From positions 1 to 5,863 of the forward strand of contig DAOUTL010000088.1 of the NCBI GenBank assembly GCA_030626685.1: DNA of 5,863 nucleotides, in the 5' to 3' direction. Shown piece after piece: positions 1 through 4,579 of this stretch. Under the pieces are notes generated by a model, which did no database searches, was not told where the DNA came from, and saw nothing but the letters and a program-made list of their open reading frames with translations. How positions within the stretch are numbered: the first letter of the stretch is position 1; every line of letters starts with the position of its first letter. Position numbers and translations under genes: made by a program. The DNA is from Candidatus Bathyarchaeota archaeon (GTDB taxonomy: Archaea; Thermoproteota; Bathyarchaeia; Bathyarchaeales; Bathycorpusculaceae).

Positions 1-608
1 TCAGCTTTCTGGTTTCTCATCGTCTGATTCCGCCAGCCATGAAACTGCTAGTGGAAATGGAAGACTTAAGCCTAAACGGTTTTATTGCACCAGGCCACGT
101 GAGCACAATTATTGGGCTTAAGCCTTACGAAGTCTTTCCGAGACTTTATGGAATGCCAACAGTTGTGGCTGGCTTCGAGCCCCTAGACGTCTTATTCGGT
201 GTTTACATGATTTTGAAACAGTTAAGGGAAGGCGAACCACGCTTGGAAAACGAGTATGTGCGGGCTGTACGTTGGGAAGGCAACGTCAAAGCACAAGAGT
301 TAATGCAGAAGGTTTTCGAAGTTGTGGATGGCAAATGGCGTGGACTCGGCACTGTTCCATCCTCCAAATTCAAGTTTCACGATGAACATGCGACCTATGA
401 TGCCCACTTGAAATACGGCGTGAAAGTTGAGCATGGTGTTGACTTGCAGCCTGGCTGCAGATGCCACATGGTTATAATTGGTAAAATTAAGCCAACGGAA
501 TGCCCACTGTTCATGAAATCCTGCACTCCACAAAAACCGGTAGGTGCCTGCATGGTGAGCAGCGAAGGAACATGCAGAATATGGGCGAAGACAACAAAGT
601 GGACGTAG
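1..608 (+). CDS. hypD: Hydrogenase maturation protein HypD, C-terminal part (5' end outside window)
   Basis: HypD works in the cytoplasm with HypC as the scaffold on which the Fe(CN)2CO unit of [NiFe]-hydrogenases is assembled; it carries a 4Fe-4S cluster and redox-active cysteines. The frame is open from base 3 to the TAG at 606-608. It is already in conserved sequence at the edge (SHRLIPPAMKLL), so the ATG at 39 is an internal Met, not the start. Family signatures seen are GFIAPGHVSTIIG, the block VVAGFEPLDVLFG, and the Cys-rich tail with CRC, TECPLF, KSCTP and GACMVSSEGTC, whose cysteines belong to the iron-sulfur region. About 201 of the usual roughly 360-375 residues are visible; the N-terminal CGxH and GPGCPVC motifs would lie upstream. 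No hypE follows it, although hypE is often the next gene. Confidence 0.96.
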   Translation, partial: SFLVSHRLIPPAMKLLVEMEDLSLNGFIAPGHVSTIIGLKPYEVFPRLYGMPTVVAGFEPLDVLFGVYMILKQLREGEPRLENEYVRAVRWEGNVKAQELMQKVFEVVDGKWRGLGTVPSSKFKFHDEHATYDAHLKYGVKVEHGVDLQPGCRCHMVIIGKIKPTECPLFMKSCTPQKPVGACMVSSEGTCRIWAKTTKWT

Positions 609-655
609 TAAATAACAGCATCCGCCACCTTCTCCGCCGAGAGGCTAAACCACGA

Positions 656-661
656 TTTTTT
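656..661 (+). terminator. T-run downstream of hypD
   Basis: Six consecutive T on the plus strand lie 48 bases after the hypD stop and before the next promoter-like box. Archaeal transcription often ends at such U-runs without needing a stem. Position supports the call; nothing else does. Confidence 0.3.
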
Positions 662-682
662 CATTAAATAGAATTTAACAAG

Positions 683-719
683 TTTTAAACGTGAAAAGCT
701 ACTACTTAAGCGTGAGGTG
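683..719 (+). promoter_or_regulatory. TATA-like box and ribosome binding site of the zinc-ribbon gene
   Basis: TTTTAAA at 683-689 lies 39 bases before the ATG at 728, which would place a start of transcription near 711-715. GAGGTG at 714-719 matches the archaeal Shine-Dalgarno consensus with an 8-base spacer to the ATG. If transcription begins near 711 the leader is very short. The ribosome binding site is convincing; the TATA box is only a pattern match. Confidence 0.45.
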
Positions 720-727
720 CTTCTCAA

Positions 728-937
728 ATGAGCGCTGAAGCTGATAGAACTTACAGGGGTAAGTGTGTTGATTGCGGCTCGCCTCTGGAGCTGTACGAAG
801 TTGATTTTGAGAAAGGTAGGCGTATAATGCAGTGCACTCGCTGCGGTCTATACCATTTTTATAAGAAGAATTTCTTTGGCAAGTGGAAGCTTTTGAGGGC
901 CGGACGGGTTTCGGATTTATGGAGAAAACCAAAATGA
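728..937 (+). CDS. Small zinc-ribbon protein, function unknown
   Basis: A 69-residue protein with two CxxC knuckles, Cys13-Cys16 (CVDC) and Cys36-Cys39 (CTRC), 19 residues apart. This is the spacing of a single zinc ribbon binding one Zn. The second knuckle is followed by Gly40, as is common in zinc ribbons. The C-terminal 30 residues are basic and aromatic (FYKKNFFGKWKLLRAGR, then DLWRKPK), compatible with contact to nucleic acid or an acidic partner. There is no signal peptide or membrane segment, so it should be cytoplasmic. It starts at an ATG with a good GAGGTG site 8 bases upstream. I cannot assign a named family. A DNA- or RNA-associated role is only an inference from the fold type. 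It is separated from hypD by 119 bases with its own promoter-like box, so it is probably not part of the hyp operon. Confidence 0.8.
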   Translation: MSAEADRTYRGKCVDCGSPLELYEVDFEKGRRIMQCTRCGLYHFYKKNFFGKWKLLRAGRVSDLWRKPK

Positions 938-1383
938 TGGGACAGCTCATGCGGTTTTGGCTTTACTATGCTATATGTTATCGCTTACTTTGCTGGACTG
1001 CCCCTTGACACACCTATGGTAAACACTTTATTGAGGGTTTTTTCCTGTCTGAGGGTGGTTCTGATGGGAAGAAGCCGAGGCTTTTTGATAGGCTTAAACG
1101 TAAGAACTGCGTTTTTAAGCGTAGTAGCTACTGCTTGACCCAATGCACATACGACATCTGGTGAAAGTATTGATTTTGACCACATTTTTCGCGTTTGCTT
1201 ATTCGCTGTTAGCTAAATTATCACGCTCAAATAGATTTGAGCTGAATATGTATTAAATTCCCATGAAAAAGACGCGAATAGTGCTCTAATATTTGAGGAA
1301 AGTTTATCCATAGACCTTACGATTAAGGAAATTTTCAAGGTAAACAGGAAATTCACGGAATACCAATTGAGGGCGAAAACCAG
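938..1383. other. 446-base stretch without a complete gene
   Basis: No full-length gene is visible between the zinc ribbon and the MFS transporter. The plus strand is open in turn in frame 2 (about 938-1045), frame 1 (1009-1164), frame 3 (1143-1256) and frame 2 again (1241-1387). That pattern could be a decayed gene, several tiny genes, or chance. Structure seen: imperfect hairpin arms GCTTAAACG (1092-1100) and CGTTTTTAAGC (1110-1120), a perfect 10-base palindrome AGTAGCTACT (1123-1132), and an inverted repeat at 1225-1242. Confidence 0.5.
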
Positions 1384-1387
1384 ATGA
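1143..1387 (+). pseudogene. Possible broken small membrane-anchored protein ahead of the MFS gene
   Basis: An ATG at 1143 opens a 37-codon frame with a basic start, a clear hydrophobic helix (VLILTTFFAFAYSLLAKL) and a charged stretch, stopping at TAA 1254-1256. The frame one base back (-1) is open from 1241 to TGA 1385-1387 and reads as a charged, helix-like tail (HEKDANSALIFEESLSID, then IKEIFKVNRKF). That second stretch has no start codon at its head. Joined by one frame change between 1241 and 1253 they give roughly 80 residues, an N-terminal anchor plus soluble tail. Its stop overlaps the MFS start as ATGA, the usual sign of a coupled upstream gene. TTTTTAAG at 1112-1119, about 28 bases before the ATG, could be the TATA box of a leaderless message. 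The two pieces could be unrelated or chance. Function unknown. Confidence 0.3.
1225..1242. repeat. Inverted repeat, 8-base arms
   Basis: GCTCAAAT, two bases, ATTTGAGC: perfect arms around an AG centre. As RNA it would give a 7-base-pair stem with a 4-base loop; as DNA it is a plausible site for a dimeric regulator. It sits 142 bases before the MFS start and at the point where the upstream reading frame breaks. There is no U-run after it, so it is not an obvious terminator. Confidence 0.45.
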
Positions 1388-2646
1388 CAGATAAAGATAG
1401 CTTGGGGGGTCGCATGCGGCGAGGCTGGATAAGTCCGGTTAGGTGGCTTAGAAGAACTCTGATCTTGAAAGGAAACATCAAAATTTTATCTGTGACTTCT
1501 ATTATTTCTGGAATTTACCGGGGGATGATAGATGTCATATGGCAACCATTTATCCTAAGCCTTTGGGATTCAGCCGCTTTTCTCGGCCTCCTTCAGAGCT
1601 TGGGAGGCCCATATCGTGGGATAATCGGCTCGCTTGTACAGGTCTTCGGGGGACACTTATCGGATAGCAGGGGAAGAAAGTTAGTTATAGCTTATGGTAG
1701 CGTATCAGCTGGCATTGCCTTAGTGTTATACGCCTTTTCAGCTTACGCTCATGACTGGCGGATTCTCATACCAGCTACATTCGCGTTTGGTCTGGCAGCT
1801 ATTGGGAATCCACCCCTCAATGCAATCATCGCAGAATCTGTTAAAATCCGTAAAAGAGAGATGGCGTATAGCACAGTAATGTTCTTCAGCTTGCTTCCAG
1901 GTATTTTTACCTCGATTATCGGAGGCATCATAGCCGATGAAATTGGCTACTTCGCGATATTTTTAATTAGCATTTTGTTTGAAGGGGTTAACTTAAGTTT
2001 AATCCTGCTTTTCCTTAAAGAAACTTTGCTGGAAAGTGTAAAGAAGCCAACGTATGGATTAAAAGATTTTCTTAAAGGCTTAGTTCCAACAACAGGGCTT
2101 AAGGGCTTGTACATCGCGATTATGGCGGACGCTCTCTCCTGGGGCTTGGGATCTGCGATACTGTATGGTCTCCTTAACAAAACCTATAGCTTCTCAAACC
2201 TTCAGCTGGGCATAATGTCGAGTATGTTTTCCATTTCATGGGTTGCCTCCCAGCTGCCGATTGGAAAGCTAATAGAGAAATACGGATGTAAACGTTCCAT
2301 GTTGACATCGGAGTTGATAGGGATCTTGCTTATGAGCGGGTGGCTATTATCGACAAGCTTTGAAGCCTTCGCCTTTCTTTCAATCCTTTGGGGGCTGGTT
2401 GCCTCAACATGGGTCCCGGCCACGCAGACATTGCTGGCCAACAGCGTTTCAAAAGAGGAAAGAGCTAAAGAGATGGGAAAGATAACGGCTTTTTCGGGGT
2501 TAATTGCCTTTCCAGCACCATACATCGGGGGCGTCCTCTACGATTCGCTCGGATTCAGGGCACCGATATTTACAGGCTTAATTGGAGTAATATTCACAAT
2601 AATGATAATTATCCTTCTCGTACACGAGCCATCAATAAAAAAATGA
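1384..2646 (+). CDS. Major facilitator superfamily (MFS) transporter, substrate unknown
   Basis: A 420-residue integral membrane protein of normal MFS length with about 12 hydrophobic helices in two halves of six, joined by a charged cytoplasmic loop near residues 212-235. The family's motif A, between helices 2 and 3, is visible at residues 89-100 (GGHLSDSRGRKL). A weaker copy in the second half is GKLIEKYGCKRSM at 294-306, as expected from the internal duplication. Helix 5 carries a LLPGIFTSIIGGIIAD stretch resembling the motif C region of antiporters, which hints at drug or metabolite efflux but does not prove it. The N-terminus is unusually long and basic before helix 1 (about residues 10-35). 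GAGGG at 1369-1373, 10 bases before the ATG, supports this start; a second ATG at 1414 follows a G-run and is an alternative. The start overlaps the stop of an upstream frame (ATGA). Confidence 0.92.
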   Translation: MTDKDSLGGRMRRGWISPVRWLRRTLILKGNIKILSVTSIISGIYRGMIDVIWQPFILSLWDSAAFLGLLQSLGGPYRGIIGSLVQVFGGHLSDSRGRKLVIAYGSVSAGIALVLYAFSAYAHDWRILIPATFAFGLAAIGNPPLNAIIAESVKIRKREMAYSTVMFFSLLPGIFTSIIGGIIADEIGYFAIFLISILFEGVNLSLILLFLKETLLESVKKPTYGLKDFLKGLVPTTGLKGLYIAIMADALSWGLGSAILYGLLNKTYSFSNLQLGIMSSMFSISWVASQLPIGKLIEKYGCKRSMLTSELIGILLMSGWLLSTSFEAFAFLSILWGLVASTWVPATQTLLANSVSKEERAKEMGKITAFSGLIAFPAPYIGGVLYDSLGFRAPIFTGLIGVIFTIMIIILLVHEPSIKK

Positions 2647-2651
2647 CTTAA

Positions 2652-2789
2652 CTATAAAATGACCTTCGATATCATATGAGAGCGAATAGAGCCTTCAAAT
2701 AGGAGAGCTAAACGTGGGAGTGCACTAAACATAAACCAAAAGACATCCACATATGAAGTGCATATCAGATAATCTAACCATGTCCCCAT
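2652..2789 (-). CDS. Possible 45-residue membrane protein
   Basis: A minus-strand ATG at 2789-2787 opens a 45-codon frame ending at TAG 2654-2652. GGAG at 2801-2798 precedes the ATG with an 8-base spacer, a good archaeal ribosome binding site. The product is MGTWLDYL, then a hydrophobic aromatic core (about residues 8-31, ending ALPRLALLFEG), then a short basic tail with RSHMISKVIL, so a single membrane helix is plausible. A TATAAAAAA box lies about 90 bases upstream. The frame continues open upstream of the ATG to 2876, so the open length alone is not proof. I do not recognise a family. It could be a genuine small membrane protein controlled by the RHH protein encoded just upstream, or a chance ORF. 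Confidence 0.35.
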   Translation of the reverse strand: MGTWLDYLICTSYVDVFWFMFSALPRLALLFEGSIRSHMISKVIL

Positions 2790-2853
2790 TTCCGTTTCTC
2801 CAATTTGAAGATTTCCAATGTAAGTAAACTTTTGTTTGTGCCAGAAACTGCTT

Positions 2854-2859
2854 AAAAAA
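2854..2859 (-). terminator. T-run after the RHH frame
   Basis: Six T on the minus strand, 32 bases after the RHH stop. This is consistent with U-run termination of the RHH message just before the predicted start of the next transcript. Confidence 0.3.
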
Positions 2860-2860
2860 G

Positions 2861-2886
2861 ATACCCCTATCGTTTTTTATACCCCT
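2861..2886 (-). promoter_or_regulatory. TATA box bracketed by AGGGGTAT direct repeats (candidate operator)
   Basis: Read on the minus strand, AGGGGTAT occurs at 2886-2879 and again at 2868-2861, start to start 18 bases apart. The first copy runs directly into TATAAAAAA (2881-2873), a near-ideal archaeal TATA box with a purine-rich flank upstream. Transcription would begin near 2850. The block begins 5 bases past the end of the RHH reading frame. Tandem short repeats covering a promoter are the usual target of RHH dimers, so repression of the downstream ORF by that protein is a reasonable inference. Confidence 0.45.
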
Positions 2887-2890
2887 CCCC

Positions 2891-3064
2891 CTACGTTTTC
2901 TGCGTCACCTTTTCCCTAACCAGACCTATGGATCTGGTGTATTCCATGAAGGCGATCCGCATTGTTTCGCTTCGCGACTGACCGCGTTTCCTTATTATTT
3001 CGTCAAGGATTTCCTTTTGTTCCCTGCTCAACAAAACATTAATGATGTGTGCGCGGGCGTTTAT
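2891..3064 (-). CDS. Ribbon-helix-helix (CopG/Arc-like) DNA-binding protein, no normal start codon
   Basis: Minus-strand frame of 57 codons ending at TAG 2893-2891. It has the full layout of a ribbon-helix-helix repressor: a beta strand HIINVLL (residues 6-12), helix A SREQKEILDEIIRKRG (13-28), the turn QSRSE, and helix B TMRIAFMEYTRSIG (34-47). RHH proteins bind DNA as dimers through the paired strands and typically repress promoters with short repeats. No ATG, GTG or TTG lies before the strand. The codon where a start would be expected is ATA (3064-3062, then Asn-Ala-Arg-Ala-His). The frame is open upstream to a stop at 3130-3128. TTG codons at 3034 and 3031 would remove the strand. It is therefore either a recently broken gene, a gene with an ATA start, or a sequence error. 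Missed by length-filtered gene finding. Next to it are a candidate operator and the divergent metalloprotein gene. Confidence 0.6.
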   Translation of the reverse strand: MNARAHIINVLLSREQKEILDEIIRKRGQSRSETMRIAFMEYTRSIGLVREKVTQKT

Positions 3065-3140
3065 AGGAGTAACAATTGCGAGGAAAAAGATTGCAAGGAG
3101 GTTTGACGCGTTTAAGCTTCGACCCGTCTATCGCTGAAAC

Positions 3141-3148
3141 TATTATAA
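3141..3148 (+). promoter_or_regulatory. TATA-like box upstream of the metalloprotein gene
   Basis: TATTATAA at 3141-3148. Transcription would begin near 3171, just before the in-frame ATG at 3176, giving an almost leaderless message. GAGG at 3155-3158 would lie outside such a message but is correctly placed for a TTG start at 3167. The two readings conflict, so the start of the gene is unsettled. Confidence 0.4.
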
Positions 3149-4072
3149 TTGGAAGAGGTTTATTTCTTGGATGGAATGAAAACTCTACCTCTGAAAGATG
3201 AGTCGCATTCTCAACCTAAAATCGTGACCTCACTATTTGGCAGGATTCACAGCGAAGATGTAGATAAAATAGTTAAAACCATGAGAGAATGTTACAGACG
3301 ATTATCGCCCCACGAAGTTGATATGGTCGATTTATACGTTTTTGAACGTTCTTCCTCAGTTGAAGCCTTTATGGCAGATGAATCAAAGAGAGTTGGGGTT
3401 GTTTCCTCCCCATTCGATGAGCAATTTTTCAGTATGCATGATGCGTGGCACGGGATCCCTCGTATAATAATCTGCCAAGAAAGAATGAAGAGGCTGCCAA
3501 AATTAGCTCAAAAAGGCGGAATACACCACGAAGTGGGTCATTCCGTTCTGCACGGAAGCCCACTCTACTATTCTTTCACAATTCCGCCAGCACTTCTCGA
3601 CATAGCCCAGCGTTTCAAACTGCACAAGCAGCTTGTCACCGACATGGTTTATCTAATATCTATAGCGGTCAAAGACTATGAGGTTTCGCGTCTATTACAC
3701 AAGCACGGTTACATTAAAGATCAAATATCTTTTGCGAAACACATGTTGGCTCCAACGGAAAGCGACAGGACAGCATGGGAAATATCAAGGGCGAAGGCAC
3801 CCGCTGAAGCTTTATGTTTAATATCTTACCTGAAGTTTATAGGCTATGCAACACCATTCTTAACCAATGAGAATTCTGGAAAGAGGATAAAGTGGTACAT
3901 TAAAGAAAGCTTGTCGTTTCTGCCAGAAAAATACTTCACAAATCTTCTTGAAACACCAAAAATCTTTCAGCAATTAGGATTAGACACACTCAAAAACGTA
4001 AACACATTTACACATCTGATTGTCGAAAGAATCGTTGAACCTATTTTGAAGAAAGAAGCACACACCCAGTAG
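3149..4072 (+). CDS. Putative HExxH zinc metalloprotein (uncharacterised archaeal family)
   Basis: A soluble protein of up to 307 residues. Residues 127-131 read HEVGH within GGIHHEVGHSVLHGS, the HExxH motif of zincin metallopeptidases: two His bind zinc and Glu128 would activate water. About 45 residues on, KDYEVSRLL (175-183) offers Glu178 or Asp176 as the third zinc ligand, as in gluzincin-type enzymes. That assignment is my inference. Residues 140-175 and 210-300 are mostly helical. No signal peptide or membrane segment is convincing, so it should act in the cytoplasm. The N-terminal 100 residues match no domain I know. The frame begins at TTG 3149, but this overlaps the TATA-like box. 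TTG 3167 (good GAGG spacing) or ATG 3176 (Met10) are likelier starts, and all keep the domain intact. The gene diverges from the RHH frame. Peptidase activity is not certain; some families of this type are regulatory. Confidence 0.8.
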   Translation: MEEVYFLDGMKTLPLKDESHSQPKIVTSLFGRIHSEDVDKIVKTMRECYRRLSPHEVDMVDLYVFERSSSVEAFMADESKRVGVVSSPFDEQFFSMHDAWHGIPRIIICQERMKRLPKLAQKGGIHHEVGHSVLHGSPLYYSFTIPPALLDIAQRFKLHKQLVTDMVYLISIAVKDYEVSRLLHKHGYIKDQISFAKHMLAPTESDRTAWEISRAKAPAEALCLISYLKFIGYATPFLTNENSGKRIKWYIKESLSFLPEKYFTNLLETPKIFQQLGLDTLKNVNTFTHLIVERIVEPILKKEAHTQ

Positions 4073-4254
4073 AGATAACTAAAAGCAAACAGCCTAATGC
4101 AGGGAAAAAGAAAGAAGGGTTAGTTGAGGGCTTTCCGTCTTAGCTCCGTTAATTATTCTGCGTACCGTGAATAGAACTGTATGGCTCTGTTTTTTTCATT
4201 ATCCTTGGAATCTTCGCGATTTTCTACATGACTTACTACAGATAACATAGTCCT

Positions 4255-4578
4255 CTAGCTTTGGCGAGCGTACAGCCAATTAATGAACTCCTCCGTATTA
4301 GTGAATTGTTTCCATAGGTCACATGAAAATACCCATTTAACCTTTGGCTCATTCATGTAGCTCAGCCAATTACGAACTTCCTGACGTATCTCTTTAGCGG
4401 TTAAATCGTAACGAGGCCAGCCAGAATTCGTAGTGTAATGTCCTGCTGGGTCTAAAATACAAATTTTACGATCTGATACTGGTAAATATAAGGCAACATG
4501 ATGCTCTATGACAACGCATTCCACATGGTATTCGCAGTCGTTATATGAGAGAACCATACTTGTTAAGAGAATTGCCAT
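4255..4578 (-). CDS. C-terminal fragment of a transglutaminase-like protein (His and Asp of the triad)
   Basis: This 107-codon frame begins MAILLTSMVLSY, which is the helix that normally follows the catalytic cysteine in transglutaminase-like (papain-fold) domains, usually after GDCxD. It then carries EHHVALYLP, matching the strand with the catalytic His (His27), and ICILDPAGHY, matching the strand with the catalytic Asp (Asp43). The tail is about 60 residues, rich in Trp and charged residues (SGWPRYDLTAKEIRQEVRNW). Alone it would lack the nucleophile and the membrane anchor. The ATG lies one base after the stop of the frame at 4580-5230, so re-initiation there is possible, with AAGGAGA 12 bases upstream. 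The fragment is much better explained as the end of one frameshifted gene of about 324 codons. Confidence 0.8.
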   Translation of the reverse strand: MAILLTSMVLSYNDCEYHVECVVIEHHVALYLPVSDRKICILDPAGHYTTNSGWPRYDLTAKEIRQEVRNWLSYMNEPKVKWVFSCDLWKQFTNTEEFINWLYARQS

Positions 4579-4579
4579 G

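Larger units (their letters stand above)
2647..3148. other. 502-base stretch with minus-strand small ORFs only
   Basis: No long ORF is present on either strand. On the plus strand I see nothing convincing apart from the promoter of the next gene; a strong AGGAGG at 3096-3101 has no suitably placed start codon. The minus strand holds an RHH reading frame, a repeat-bracketed TATA box and a small hydrophobic ORF, listed separately. Confidence 0.6.

Noticed and set aside
39..608. ATG at 39 as the true start of a short HypD
   Set aside because: The frame is open to the left edge and already contains conserved HypD sequence, so the gene is cut by the window, not short.
1092..1120. Hairpin GCTTAAACG / CGTTTTTAAGC as a terminator of the zinc-ribbon gene
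   Set aside because: It lies 155 bases after the stop, the stem is bulged and AT-rich, and no clean U-run follows it.
985..1185. 66-codon minus-strand ORF (MWSKSILSPDVV...)
   Set aside because: No recognisable domain, no ribosome binding site seen, and plus-strand frames over the same bases look at least as protein-like; probably a chance ORF.
1384..2646. Specific substrate assignment for the MFS transporter
   Set aside because: Motif A shows the superfamily only; no substrate-specific motif could be identified by eye.
3042..3137. 31-codon plus-strand ORF MMCARAFIGVTIARKK...
   Set aside because: It partly overlaps the RHH frame in antisense, is short, and has no ribosome binding site; the nearby AGGAGG (3096-3101) lies inside it.
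3149..4072. Metalloprotein as a membrane protease
   Set aside because: Hydrophobic stretches near 140-175 contain too many charged and polar residues for a convincing membrane helix.
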